From: Hypomesus transpacificus
Lineage: Eukaryota > Chordata > Actinopteri > Osmeriformes > Osmeridae
NCBI RefSeq assembly: GCF_021917145.1
Contig: NW_025813854.1
Span: 1-64,000, forward strand
DNA: 64,000 bases
Direction of reading: 5' to 3'
The notes under the pieces were generated by a model that saw only the letters and a program-made list of their open reading frames with translations, searched no databases and was not told where the DNA came from. Of the stretch, positions 1-12,823 are shown one piece after another. The position numbers and the translations under genes were made by a program. Numbering within the stretch: the first letter of the stretch is position 1; each line of letters opens with the position of its first letter.

Positions 1-905
1 GAAGTCTGAAGAGGAAACAGATGATTGGACTGCGTTAGCAAACCTAATCAAAGGGGATTATCGTCAAATTCCTGAGTTAGATTGCTTCACTCTGGGCTTA
101 TTTGTCCCTATTCTATTTTCTACACAAATCCAATAACAGGAGAAATGAAGAGCCACTTAAGATAATTAACTCTTCCTCATTCTCACTCATTATAATAATT
201 ACCAAGCGCTTGTGAAGCCACAAAGACGAAAGATACGCCATGCCGTAATAACCACAACCCGTTCTGGTAATCCCTGTACTACTCTAGATAATCATGACTG
301 TAATCTTGTCCTAATTGTAAATGGCATGAAGAGATTCTCTCTTCCACCTTGGCCTTTATTAACGGGCTCCTGTTCAGTCCATGTCTCTATTTTCTTGAAC
401 AGAAGCTTTATATTTTTTAATGTGATTTTTCCTCTGTTGCGGGAGGGTTTGATTGATCGCCACAGACGCTCTATTAATTCAGCTGGAATTGAATGTCTGT
501 TTGAAATAAAGCAAATCATACTCCAAAACTGAAGTCAATGACAGCAGCTCTGTAAAAGCACACCATAAATCCAGCGTGGGTACCAGGAGAGGCGTCAGGG
601 AAAATAATCCAATTTGATATGAACAAATGTCTTATTCTTTTATAAATAGCATTTACCTTTCTGCATTACCAGCAGATGAGGCAGAGCTAGAGGGCCATGA
701 TATCTCTAGATTTATACTCCCCCCTGCATCACCACTCTGGTCATTAACCAGAATTTATCTCTATTACCCACAATCCATCTGTATTAGCCTCAAGCTGTCT
801 GTGCTTTGCTGTGCGTATATGTTTGCACTGAGCAGGATTAACAGGACTCGTGTCTTACGTGGACACGAGGTCGGACGTCAGAGTCCTGCGTTTCACTCGC
901 TCTTG
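1..905. other. intergenic, no gene seen
   Basis: The base composition is balanced and not repetitive until the TC tract begins. No exon with plausible splice sites and a recognisable protein was found on either strand. Stretches rich in TAATTA-like words are compatible with conserved non-coding DNA, but this cannot be tested here. Confidence 0.5.
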
Positions 906-916
906 TTATTCATCTA

Positions 917-1226
<310 letters not shown>

Positions 1227-1239
1227 CTGTCTATTTCTC

Positions 1240-1936
1240 TATCCATGTCACCCCTACTTTGTTCTTTACCACCACTTTATTTTTAATCAATCCATCCTCT
1301 AGTTAACTCTACACACACACACACACCCGCAAGCACCGACACACACATCAATGTCACCGAGCAGTCTTTTAAAAGAAACGCATTTATAGATGTGAGGCGT
1401 GCAGGGAAAGAGCCCGTCCCTTCATGAGAACAGTATATATCATGTGTGAGTCCATGAATAAGAGAGCAGTCTCTGGTTAATGAAGACCCAGATAGAGAGG
1501 GCATGTAATGAATAGGCAGAGTGTGCTCTCCTATAATTACATCCGCATCACTGGCCCCCTAAGTGATTTGAAACATCCTGGAAGCCTGCAGGTGTGAAAT
1601 TGGGAATGCGTGTCTGCGAGCCACAGAAGTTAACATGCACAGGACTACGTGTTCGCTGTCACCATGCTAAACTTCGGCGATATTTCCGATCGTAACTTAA
1701 GCGGTCCGAACAGGATCATCTTGAGTGTGAGAGGCAGGTGGTTAGTATGTTTCTGGGTTAGAGGCAGCACTCCCGTTTCACTGAGTTGTTCAGGCTGGAA
1801 GACTCAGTAGCAGTTAGTTGATATCCACCATATCAACAGTCCAGATACTCCGTCGTGGTATCATGGTTCTGCTCGCAACTGCTCTGTGCCGAGGAACTCA
1901 GCTGACACTGCGTCTCGACATCCATGGCATGGTATC
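1240..1936. other. intergenic, no gene seen
   Basis: Unique-looking sequence with a short CA tract at about 1310. A diverged single copy of the 43-bp minisatellite unit lies near 1735-1800 (TTTCTGGGTTAGAGGCAG), upstream of the main array. No coding exon is supported. Confidence 0.45.
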
Positions 1937-2119
1937 GGGAGTCAGATGGCTGAGCGGTTTATGAATCGGGCTATTAAGCAGAAGGTTGACGGTTCGATTC
2001 CCGGCCGTGCATTTAATGTTGTGTCCTTGGGCAACGCACTTCACCTTACTTGGGGGGAACGTCCCTGTACTCACTGTAAGTCGCTCTGGATAAGAGTGCG
2101 TACTAAATGTAAATGTATT
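1937..2119 (+). mobile_element. tRNA-derived SINE, copy 1
   Basis: The head resembles a tRNA promoter: an A-box-like TGGCTGAGCGG and a B-box GGTTCGATTCCCGGC. It is followed by a conserved central domain (TGTCCTTGGGCAA, CACTTCACC) and a tail TCGCTCTGGATAAGAG ending in AAATGTAAATG. Six copies of the same family occur in the window, which establishes it as a dispersed repeat. The layout fits tRNA-derived fish SINEs; the exact family name is not assigned. Confidence 0.88.
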
Positions 2120-2227
2120 GTAGAAGAGGTGATTGGGTGCTGACTGACAGCGAGGGTGGGGCAGAGTCTCCATGAACCAGCTTTGCTGTTTAACATGGTA
2201 TTGGATTGGAGGCAGGAAACATTAGGG

Positions 2228-3126
2228 GGTTAACATGTTCCTGGGTTAGAGGCAGTACTCCTGGATAACTGGTTAACATGGTACTGGATTAGAGGCAGTA
2301 CTCCTGGATAACTGGTTAACATGTTCCTGGGTTAGAGGCAGTACTCCTGGATAACTGGTTAACATGGTACTGGATTAGAGGCAGTACTCCTGGATAACTG
2401 GTTAACATGGTACTGGATTAGAGGCAGTACTCCTGGATAACTGGTTAACATGTTCCTGGGTTAGAGGCAGTACTCCTGGATAACTGGTTAACATGTTCCT
2501 GGGTTAGAGACAGTACTCCTGGATAACTGGTTAACATGGTACTGGATTAGAGGCAGTACTCCTGGATAACTGGTTAACATGGTACTGGATTAGAGGCAGT
2601 ACTCCTGGATAACTGGTTAACATGTTCCTGGGTTAGAGGCAGTACTCCTGGATAACTGGTTAACATGGTACTGGATTAGAGGCAGTACTCCTGGATAACT
2701 GGTTAACATGTTCCTGGGTTAGAGGCAGTACTCCTGGATAACTGGTTAACATGGTACTGGATTAGAGGCAGTACTCCTGGATAACTGGTTAACATGTTTC
2801 TGGGTTAGAGGCAGTACTCCTGGATATCTGGTTAACATGGTACTGGGTTAGAGGCAGTACTCCTGGATAACTGGTTAACATGTTCCTGGGTTAGAGGCAG
2901 TACTCCTGGATAACTGGTTAACATGGTACTGGATTAGAGGCAGTACTCCTGGATAAATGGATAACATGTTCCTGGGTTAGAGGCAGTACTCCTGGATAAC
3001 TGGTTAACATGTTCCTGGGTTAGAGGCAGTACTCCTGGATAACTGGTTAACATGTTCCTGGGTTAGAGGCAGTTCTCCTGGATAACTGGTTAACATGGCA
3101 TTGGATTAGAGGCAGTTCTCCTGGAT
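2228..3126. repeat. 43-bp minisatellite, about 21 copies in two variants
   Basis: The unit reads AACATGGTACTGGATTAG, then AGGCAGTACTCCTGGATAAC, then TGGTT. Two versions differ at the start: GGTACTGGATTAG (A) and GTTCCTGGGTTAG (B). Reading left to right the order is B A B A A B B A A B A B A B A B A B B B A, with single substitutions in a few units. No coding potential is apparent. Confidence 0.97.
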
Positions 3127-3129
3127 TAC

Positions 3130-3640
3130 TAAAACTGTTTACAGAGTCTTTTTTGTTACTGTTATGAATAATAGATTGTCACTGTGCTGAATTTTAGAAT
3201 ATGGAGCAACTGCAGACAGTTTTTCTTCAAAAGAAATCACCTGCACCGACTGCCTGGAAATGAGTCTGTAAAGAAGTGATCACCATATAGACGAGTGATC
3301 ATCATATAGAGAAGTACCACTATGATCATTAAATACTATAAAGGATCATTTCTTTACAGAGGAGTGTAATTATACAGCATGGAGGAGTATTAACATATAG
3401 ACTGTCCCTATGTAGAGGAATGTATCACTATGATCCCTACAGTATAAAGAGAAATGTTACTAAGTATCAGTTGGATACAGAAACAGGAGACGACTAATAT
3501 TTTGTAAGCTGATTTGGTATCTTCGCTTGTTGTTGCTGCAGTGTGGCAATTGCAGCGATATCTACCGGGCTTCAACAATCCTGGTATCAAATGTCACATT
3601 ATCATACGCCCTTATCAGTTATCATCCTAGCTCTTACCTA
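3130..3640. other. intergenic, no gene seen
   Basis: AT-rich spacer between the minisatellite and the TC tract. Short direct repeats (GATCACCATATAGA / GATCATCATATAGA) occur near 3280-3315. No exon is supported. Confidence 0.45.
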
Positions 3641-3645
3641 GCTCT

Positions 3646-3787
<142 letters not shown>

Positions 3788-3994
3788 GTCTGTCTATCTT
3801 TCTCTTTCTCTCACTCTCTCTCGTTATCTCTCTGTCTCTATGCATGTCTCTCACTGTCTCTCTCTTTGTCTGGGACAGGGAATGTGCATTGGTGTGTCTT
3901 GTTATAAGAGTTAAGCTTCGTTGTGATGCTACATTTCATGGTGGAGGTACTTTAAGACCCCTGTTTTCCCCTCAGTCTGTGTGTGATTTAACTG

Positions 3995-4188
3995 TGGGAG
4001 TCAGATGGCTGAGCGGTGAGGGAGTCGGGCTCGTAATCAGAAGATTTCCGGATCGATTCCCAGCTGTGCCAAATGACGTTGTGTCCTTGGGCAAGGCACT
4101 TCACCCTACTTGCATCGGGGGGAATGTCCCTGTACTAACTGTAAGTCGCTCTGGATAAGGGCGTCTGCTAAATGACTAAATGTAATGT
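3995..4188 (+). mobile_element. tRNA-derived SINE, copy 2
   Basis: Same family as the copy near 1940. It has GTCAGATGGCTGAGCGGTGA, the B-box-like GATCGATTCCC, the TGTCCTTGGGCAAGGCACTT central motif and the CTCTGGATAAGGGCGTCTG tail, with an A-rich TAAATGTAATG end. Confidence 0.9.
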
Positions 4189-4189
4189 A

Positions 4190-5748
4190 CTGCGACCAGG
4201 GTGCACACACCTGACTGCAGCTCGGGTCAGAAGACTGGCTCTTTAATTAAGCTGCTACTGTTATAATGGGCTGATGAGTTATCAGCACTTGCCACTCTGC
4301 GAGCCTTCTCCGAGCCAGGCAGCAGTGTGTGTGTGTGTGTGCGTGTGCGTGTGCTTGTCTTTCGCTACTAACTGGTCTACTGTATTTGCCAACTTCAATG
4401 TGACACAGAACAGAATACATTGGAAGCTACAAATGAAATTGGACGTAAATGTCAACTTTGTAATGAGAAAATTGGTTTAGCTGTCCTGTCCACAAGGCAT
4501 TTCGCCCAGATAAAAGAAATGCATGATTAGATTATACAGCCGTTCCCTGACAGAATTCAGCTGAGGCCTTTGAAGAATGAATGCAGAATAAGATAAATAT
4601 TCCAAGCTGAGAAATGGTTTGGCAGTTTGTGTGGATGTGTGGAATACCAATAAGTGTTGCTTCCAGTGAAGCGTCTGCAGCAGTTTTGGGTTTCCATGGT
4701 GTTGACCCAATGTCAGTCAATGAGATCGGTGTCACAGCTGAGCCAAGAGAGGTGAAGAGAGGAAAAAATCAAGACAGAAGGAAATAGAAATTGAACTGGC
4801 CTTTTATTTTACAAGACATTTCACCGAGAGCTTTACAGGCGCTCATGCAGACGTCAACAACTTCTGAGGTCCTGTGGGCAACAAGACCTCCTTAAGAAAC
4901 GTGAGAGGGGCAACAAGACCTCCCTAAGAAACTACTGGGGAAAAGAGGATAGGAGACAGGCAGAGAAAAGAGGGCTAAAAGACAAAATACGCATGAGAAC
5001 GGGGAAGGGAAAGATGCTGTGTCGTGATCACGTTTCGCGTTTTCAGGGTTTGGACTTCAACCTGCATTTCCACTCTTGAAATGCTTCACTTTTCTTTTTT
5101 TTTGCCGGCAGTCACACGTAAAAGTCTCTATTAATGTTCTGCATCGAAGCTAAGCTGCTATCTGAGGAAGGAGAGAGAAGGTTAAGGATTTTACAGAACT
5201 GCGTTGTGTGTCTTACTTTAGAGAGGTTACTGAGTTCCAGTCACTGCCTGTGACAAACACACGGACAGTCTCTCTCCCAAACTTATTCTCATACACTCTT
5301 TTTCCCTTCCTTCATAACCCCCACCCCCACCCGTCTTTGACACACACACACACACACACACTACTAGCTTTCAAATGAGTGTCTCCCTGGAGGCGATGAA
5401 AAAGCTTGGTGAACATCAAAGACTTCCTTTTTCTTAATTACCCCAACTCAGCTCTCACCCTGCCCTCTTCCACTGCAACACTTCTCCTAATGGCTAATTA
5501 GATTAGACTATTTATAGTCTCAGATGCTGCGGATGTTTTGAGTTCATATATACTACAGCACTCTTAAACACTTCCTGTATCTGGTTCTTTAGTTTCGGAT
5601 GCACCCTCCGGAAGGTTCTTGTTTTTCCTTTTCCTGTATCGGGGAACATGTTCTGTGCCTATCTTAAACATCTTCAATGTCTGGGTACATACCGACTGAT
5701 CGATGCATGATCATTTTTCTTTCATGGTTGTTTTTTGTTTTGTACGTG
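4190..5748. other. intergenic, no gene seen
   Basis: Contains a short (GT)n near 4325, an imperfect direct repeat around 4880-4935 (CAACAAGACCTCC appears twice), a C-rich run near 5320 and a (CA)n near 5342. No exon with splice sites and a recognisable product was found. Confidence 0.45.
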
Positions 5749-5753
5749 CATGT

Positions 5754-6261
5754 TGTTATGTTCTGTATTGTCCAGTCCTGGGTTTGAGTGTGTCTGTCCA
5801 GTATGTGTTCCAGGTTACATACCCAAACACTCCAGTTCACATCTTCCAGTTTACCTCCCAACCAGACGCACCTGTTACCCATCTATCGTTAACTGTACAG
5901 TTAATTTACCCTGGCTTCCCACAGACTCATTGCCAGTTAGACATTGCTACTTTGACGGTAGTTGGTCAATGCCTTGCCGAGCCTTGCCGAGCCTTGCCGA
6001 GCCTTGCCGAGCCTTGCCGAGCCTTGCCGAGCCTTGCCGAGCCTTGCCGAGCCTTGCCGAGCCTTGCCTCTATCCCTATGTGCTAGAGACACCACCATCC
6101 ACAACCTACGGCTCCAACCCCGCTTCCTCCTGTCTGGAATCCACGGACCTCACTATCATTACCCTCTGTTTGGCTACAATAAACCTGGTTCATATCACAT
6201 CAGCATCTGAGTGTTGCATTTGGGTTCACCTGTCACTCCCGGGGCAGCCGGGATCACAACA
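5754..6261 (+). mobile_element. solo LTR of an LTR retrotransposon
   Basis: The element begins TGTTATG and ends CACAACA, so its ends are short inverted repeats of the TG...CA type. It is flanked by a perfect 5-bp duplication CATGT (5749-5753 and 6262-6266). A polyadenylation signal AATAAA lies at 6178-6183, about 80 bases before the end, as expected for an R/U5 arrangement. No internal retroelement sequence adjoins it, so it is probably a solo LTR left by recombination. The long open frames across it are incidental. Superfamily (Gypsy-like or ERV-like) is not resolved. Confidence 0.82.
5971..6067. repeat. 10-bp tandem repeat inside the LTR
   Basis: Nine perfect copies of GCCTTGCCGA plus a partial tenth, with no sequence variation between units, inside the solo LTR upstream of its AATAAA. 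Confidence 0.97.
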
Positions 6262-6266
6262 CATGT

Positions 6267-9200
6267 AGCATAAAGATGTTTTGTTTGTTTTTTACCTGAA
6301 GGAAGAAATACTTCATTTGCTCGGTTGCACATCGAAGGGTTGTATATGACTGTATATGTCTGATTTGTGAAATTCATATATTCGGTCTTGAACGCAATAA
6401 ATCCACTCTGTCTGCATAGATATGTCGAATTACGCTTGCAACGTTTACAAATGGGGGTGAGGTGTGTGTGTGTCGGCAACGGCAACAGGCTAATCCCCAA
6501 CATCCACGCGACTCAAAGACCTCAGTACATGAAACCAGTAAGCCTTCCATCTGACAGAAACTTCCCTGAGCTATGACATCACTCACAACCAGAGTCGGAC
6601 AAGAACACTCCACATTCCATTCCATCCCTGCATCAAAGCTTCGAGCTGTTGTACCAAAATGGTTTCTGTAATGTTTAACCCATGTGATTATTTGGTGTGT
6701 TTGTTCTTTCCTTGTTAAGTGTGTATGTGGGAAACATCCAGACACATCTACCTATGTGGAGAAGGCTTGTGGAGGACCCACCTGCTACATCAAAGCACCC
6801 AACCTGGCTAACCAGATGCTAATGTTGTGTTTTTGGTTGTTATGCACAAGCCCTCCTGTAGGGAGATTGCACAGTTGACAGCTACATTTCATACTAGGAA
6901 GAGGTGATTCAATTGAAAGCCGACGGCTAGATGCCTGTTGTATCCTTTTAGCTCAATGCCTCAGTCGAGCGAGTTCGTCAGAGTGAGTTCGCCAAGAAGT
7001 TCATCGGGGCAGGACTGGATGGGTACTTACCGTCCGGTGTTGTAGCGGTGTGCCTGGATGAACTGTGTGTGTGTGTGCGTACGAGGGGCAAGCGTGTGCC
7101 CACATGCATGTCGCAGTGCGTGTCCACCTGTGTGTGGTCCGCGTCTTCTTTCAGTCAAATGGAGCACTCCCATTGCATGTTTTATATCATGAATTGAAGG
7201 GCTTTCCAGTTTGTGAGCGCCTCTTCATCTCTCCCATTCTCACTCGGCCCGTGTTCCTCCTCGCTGCCGCGGCAACATCTCACTGCCTGACATCAGGGGG
7301 TCAGCAGCTAATGGGCTCCAGCATGGCTTTGAAGAAGCCCTACCTGCAACCTTAGCTTCAATCTTGCTTGCGGATCGCACGTCTCCATCCAACACACACA
7401 CACACATGCATACAATCCTGCACGCACACACACACACAGTCACGCACTCACGCCCAGCTTCAATCATTTATTTTTTCCGCTGCTAGATATATTCAGAGAC
7501 CTTTCATACCTGGCTGGGCTTTTTACACCTCTTCAACTCCACAGAAAGCCTGAAACACTGATCTGATGACCTCTTTCATCCACCCCCCACACCCCCCCAC
7601 CTGCTGTCTTGCGCTGGTTTCAAGAGCCAACGCCTTCAGCTCAGCCCTCACTGCGCTTTGGCTGTTTCATGGCCTGCAAGACACTCGAGACAGACAGACA
7701 ACCAGACAGGCAGACGGGTTCGGAGGAAGGAAGACAGACAGGCAGACAGGCATACATGTAGGCAGGCAGACAGACAGACAGACAGGCAGGTAGAGGTGCT
7801 AAGGAAGACAGTGAGGGGTTCTAAAACTTGTGAAGTGGTTCTGCGAGAGTTAGAACCCGTCCGGGTCCATGTCAGAGGTAAGAGAGCTGCCTGCCCTGTC
7901 TCCTGCTGACAGACAGCCTGCAGAGGCTAGGGTCTGCCTGCACAGGCTCAGAGACGTGTGATCTCTGATACCCTCTGGAACATCTCTGAAGTTTTTCCTA
8001 GAGTCGCCATGGCAGAGAATTATAGGCTGTACTGGCCCATACTTAGGCTACTCTTAGGCTCAGCAAGTGAGATGATAGGGTTCCATTTGGGTTGGGAAAC
8101 ACAGAGGGGGACTTTAAGAAGAGGAGGGGAGAGAAGTGAAGAGGAGAGATATTGAAGTTGCCAGTTCTTCCATGGGGTGAAATCAAAGGGAATCCTCTAT
8201 AACCTCTGGGAGCAGAACAGATGGGTGGAAAGTTCCACTGGAAATTAAACCCTCAATCTCTCTTTCAAACTTTTCTTTCTTTCTTACTTTCCACTTCTCT
8301 CTGTCTCTTATTTACTAATTGTCTTGCCGTGGTGCGGAACACAGACACAGCATTAGGGCGTCAATATTGATGGAGTTGAATTTTGGATGACAATTGTTTT
8401 CTATCATTGTTTCTGTTAAGAGAGGAGAGGATGAGGAAGCTGAAGATCTCCTATTACTGTAACCAGTCGTTCCTGACACAACCTTTTCAAAATAACTCTT
8501 TGAACTAAAAAGGCGGTAACTCAAAACTGCTTGTACGGTATCGTCGACATCGCAGAACAGGCCTTTAGAGCGTCAGCGAGGCAGATTACTTTTAAAATCA
8601 CATCAAAGGAGGTCTCTAAACTTTTGTCTCTTCCTTTTTGCGAGCAAGCCCGCAAAGCGTTTTGACATTCTTATCTCGCCCAAACAGACCCTGCTTGCAA
8701 ACACATCAGCTGGCAGGGCAACTCACACACATACGCACACAACAATGGACGCACACGAATGGACGGAAACACAGACACACACTCACTCACACACACACAC
8801 ACACACACCCCTGTAAGCTATATCAGTTTCCTCTGTCATCATTTCTTTTTTATGTTTATTACAGAAGCTTCTCTCGCCATATTCTGGTTGGATTTGGTGC
8901 CTGAATGGTTTCCAGATCCATAATCTCTGTCATGGTTTGGCGAGGAACTGACCCACCAGTGCCACGTCAACCATAAATAAGCAGTGCTGTACCAAAGCCT
9001 TTTCTGCATCTAATTGTTCCTGGATTTGCTTCATATATTGATTGAGGATGACATGCATGTTGCAGTTTTCTATAAGACGGCAAAAATATGTTTTGTTTTG
9101 AATATTATTTATTGATAGCCTTTTTTTTGTAGGTAGCCTAATACACCTTTACTCTAAATGATTTGTTTCCTTCTATTTCTGAGTAGTATTTCTGACTGTT

Positions 9201-9920
9201 AACCGGGTATCTTGGGACTTTAGACCATAGTAGGTATGTTCCAGAAGCTCTGTCTATTTGTATGATATCATAATTTATTTTTTTGCAATGAGGCCTTCAA
9301 CAAATTATTTTCAGAAAACGTGGAAGGAGGTGCATATCTACTGCCATCTAGTGGGTGTACTGAAGTACCACAGCGCTGAATGTGAATTACACTTTTCTGC
9401 TTTACCAGTTTATTTCGCTGGCCATTGCTTTCCAATCCAAGTCACTTGGATTACAGTAATCATATTTAAACGTGTGAATGCATGTTAATATTAAACAGAC
9501 AAAATTATTAACCTTAAACTATTTATGATGATTTTTTTTCATCGTTTAGAACACAATGGCATGACATGAACAGGAGAGGACTTATGTTTCTAAAATTGGG
9601 TAAGTATCTTAAAATCTGTAAGTAGTATTTCGGGACTGGTCAAGGATACGGTGTAGGTTTGGATATAGCTGGCTGACAAGTGCTCAACATGTTTGCCGAG
9701 GAATGACCTCGCCCAGTCCATATTGCGGATTCATTGCCTATCTTACATCATTCAGCCTCACCGCCTGATACTAAGTTACCTCCAGTAGGCGACAGTTCAT
9801 CCATGTTTCTGAGTAGCGAGTTAAAGAAGACTTGATAAGACTGGGCATTTTCATATCTAATATAGAGCTGTCAAAGGCGAAGGCGGGGATTGTGTGTAGG
9901 TGATTTGATTTCAGAAGCTA
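6267..9920. other. intergenic, no gene seen
   Basis: Mostly unique sequence with (CA)n/(GT)n patches (about 7060, 7385, 8770) and a GACA-type tract at 7685-7795. Sequence just before 9921 holds the promoter and 5' UTR of the RNF14-like gene, but no promoter element can be named with confidence. Confidence 0.45.
7685..7795. repeat. GACA/GGCA microsatellite
   Basis: Imperfect AGACAGACAGGCAG tetranucleotide repeat of about 110 bases. Confidence 0.9.
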
Positions 9921-11756
9921 ATGTGCGATAATTGCGAAGCCCAAAAAGATGAACTATTGGCGCTGGCGAGTATCTATAGTGACGACGAGTTCGTTTGGAC
10001 CGAGTCGACATCAGGCGGAGAGATCCGAGTTACAGTTGACTTGCCTCGGGACTTCAGTGTAGTTATTAAAGAAGGTACGATATGAGATTAAAGCGTTATT
10101 CATGATGTTTTAGACTATTTGACAATTTTGCAAGTTAGTGTGCTAAACTATAGCCTATATGATTATAAGTATAATTTAGTTGGTAGGCTTTGTAGTCAAT
10201 ATCACAGAGGATACAATATCAGCCATATTTGTAGTTAAGGCCAACCCAGTTTTAAAGCCGTCCTGATGTGTGTAATTTCTGAACAACATGACTGCATACA
10301 CCCTGTTCCTGCCATCTAGGATCACAGTTTTTATTATTTAAACCAAAGGTGAAGGCTCAATGTATGCAAATCCGTAGCAATAGTGGCATGAGAGTTACTA
10401 ATTCCTCATGTGAGATGACGGCTAAAGCAAATGTAGAGGGCCTCAGGTGTTGTTGCTATTGTCACTTAGGAGACTCGTTGAGGCAGCACGCCATATCTTT
10501 TCTTCCTCCACTGGTTCTGACCTTCAACCTGCCAGGGGATTACCCTTCCTGTTCCCCACCCACATTCACTCTCAGCACTAGATGGCTGTCACGTGCACAG
10601 GTGTGAGGGTGTATGTGTGTGTGTGTGTGTGTGTTTCTCCACAAACAAGTCTAATGCATTTCCTCAATTTAATGTAATACAACAGAATACATTGGAAGCT
10701 GTGTGTGTATACGATATGTATGTAGGCCTATGTATGTGTGACATGCTATGACCCCTGACTCTCTCCCTCAGCTCTCAGCAGTGTCCAGGCATCTGGAAGC
10801 GCTGTGGCAGGCTGCAGAGGGCAGCGTAGTTTTGTTCTCCTGGGTCCACTTCCTGAAGGAAGACCTTCTCAGCTTCCTTCACATCCGACCACCCCTTGTG
10901 GTCCCGGTCAGCCGGGCACCTGAGGAGCCCAGCCAGTGTGGAGACTCAGGGGCTTGTGGAGGAGCTGATGGCCCCGGGTCCCAGGGTCCTGGAGAGGCCT
11001 CGGTCGGTCCCCCAGAAGCTGACCTGCTGGCGGGGCTCCTTGCCTACGATGTGAGCCAGAGACGGAGGGAGTTCGAGGGCCAGGTGTTCGACTGCGGCAT
11101 CTGTTTCCGGGGTATTCCCGGCTCCGGGTGTTTCCAGTTCCCACGGTGCGGTCATGTGTTCTGTGACCCTTGCGTGGCAGAGTACTTCCGGATGCAGATC
11201 ACCGCCGGCAACGTGCAGAGCCTCACCTGTCCCGAGTCCCGGTGTGACTCCATGGCTACGCCTGGCCAGGTGACAACTGAAACACAACCCCTTAAACACC
11301 TGCTTATGTCATTGAACACACACACACATCCCCTCAACACCTGCTTATGTCATCAAACACACACACACTCATCCCCTCTCCCTCCTCTTCCCCTCACACC
11401 TTCCAGGTGAAGCAGCAGGTGGGGGAGGAGCTATTCCTTCGCTACGACCGCCTCCTCCTCCAGTCCAGTCTGGACAGCATGGCGGACGTGGTGTACTGCC
11501 CTCGCCGTGGCTGTGCGTCCGCCGTGGTCCTGGAGGCTGACCGCAAGTTCGGCATCTGCCCCGCATGCCGCTACGCCTTCTGTAGCCTCTGTAGGAGGAG
11601 CTACCATGGCCACGCCCCCTGCTTTCAAAAAGAGGAAACGGCGAAGGAGGCGGCAGAGGACGAGTATGCAGCCATACCCAAGAATCTGGGTGAGGGGAAG
11701 TGTTTGCGTTAGTGTGTGTTAATGTACTAGTGTGTCGGCATGTTGCTGACTCTTCA

Positions 11757-11789
<33 letters not shown>

Positions 11790-12429
11790 TGTGTGTGTGT
11801 CCAGCCGGTGTGCAGATGCTCTGGGAGGACTACACCACAGGCAGTCTTAAACGAAGGAAGGTTCTGGAGAACCGCTATGGAAAACCCGGATTACTGGCAG
11901 ACTGTCTAAGTGAGGACTGGTTATCCCACAACAGCAAGTTCTGTCCTCGGTGCAACTCCAAAATATATGTGAGTCACTGTCCACACTGCACTGCTGCAAT
12001 AGAGGTTTACCTGCCCAAATATTGTATTTTAGTTTAAATAAAATAAATATAGTAGTTGAAATAAAAATGTAATGCTTGTAACTTTGTTTGATACAATCCT
12101 TCTCTTGTGTCTGTTGAATCGCTGTGTCCGCATGCCTTTTGTAACGTGAACTAAAAACAAGCAAGTCTAACCTCCAGAAGCCCTTGTGTAGGGGGACTAT
12201 TTGAACAGCCTTTTTACATGACATGTTACAGACGGCTTCACAGACTCCCACAGACCAGCACCTGTAACCAACCGAAACCCTCGAGCACTAACCTGTTATT
12301 TATCTCCCGGCTTCTTTGCAGAAGGACGGAGGCTGCAACAGGATGTTCTGCACTAAATGTCGACTTCGGTTCTGCTGGGAGTGTCTGGGACAACTTAATG
12401 AGAAGACTAACTGTGTACACGTTAGCTGA
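9921..12429 (+). CDS. RNF14-like RBR-type E3 ubiquitin ligase, short C-terminus
   Basis: Six exons: 9921-10074, 10470-10600, 10772-11269, 11407-11689, 11805-11968, 12322-12429. All use GT/AG sites with matching phases, giving 445 residues. Residues 1-135 form an RWD domain (DELLALASIYSDDEF near the start, then FLPPLVLTFNLPGDYPS). RING1 begins at Cys203 (CGICF...CGHVFCDPC) and is followed by an in-between-RING in exon 4 (YDRLLLQSSLDSMADVVYCP). RING2 spans exons 5-6, with CPRC and the catalytic motif GGCNRM at Cys415. RBR ligases pass ubiquitin through this cysteine; RNF14 is known as an androgen-receptor coactivator and an E3 acting on stalled translation factors. The protein stops three residues after the RING2 histidine, so the last zinc-binding cysteine and acidic tail of RNF14 are missing. 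A true RNF14 with an unseen terminal exon is the alternative. Confidence 0.88.
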
Positions 12430-12817
12430 TGAATAGCATGAAGGCATGCTATAATATTATCAGCACTGGTTTGGAGTGGTGACCAACAATACATTTAACA
12501 TAAAAACGATGATAAAGCTACAATGGAAACAGCACTCGTGATGTGTGTGAAAATTCCTACTAATAGTGGATCAATGCTAAAAGGATGTAATGTTACCATG
12601 CTAATGGATTTAAATGTATTACAGTATCCTAATCTTATGATAGTAACTTTCGCTTATTTATTTTTGTATGACTGATTGTGTTGTAAATTGTGTGTTTACT
12701 GACGGGAAAAATAGGTTTTAAAATGTTCTATGTTGACATGATTCAAATGACAATAATCAATAGATAAAAAATCTACAGTGTATAGGAACAAATACAAAAA
12801 AGACATCATCACAATTT

Positions 12818-12823
12818 AATAAA
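12818..12823 (+). terminator. polyadenylation signal of the RNF14-like gene
   Basis: AATAAA about 390 bases after the stop codon in an AT-rich 3' UTR; the first canonical signal in this stretch. Confidence 0.6.

Noticed and set aside
1937-2119. A genuine tRNA gene suggested by A- and B-box sequences
   Set aside because: No complete cloverleaf or acceptor stem, and the same head-centre-tail unit occurs six times, so it is a SINE.
5703-6268. Three overlapping open frames of 82-177 residues
   Set aside because: They lie across the solo LTR, and the shared Ala-Glu-Pro-Cys-Arg repeats come from the 10-bp array read in different frames.
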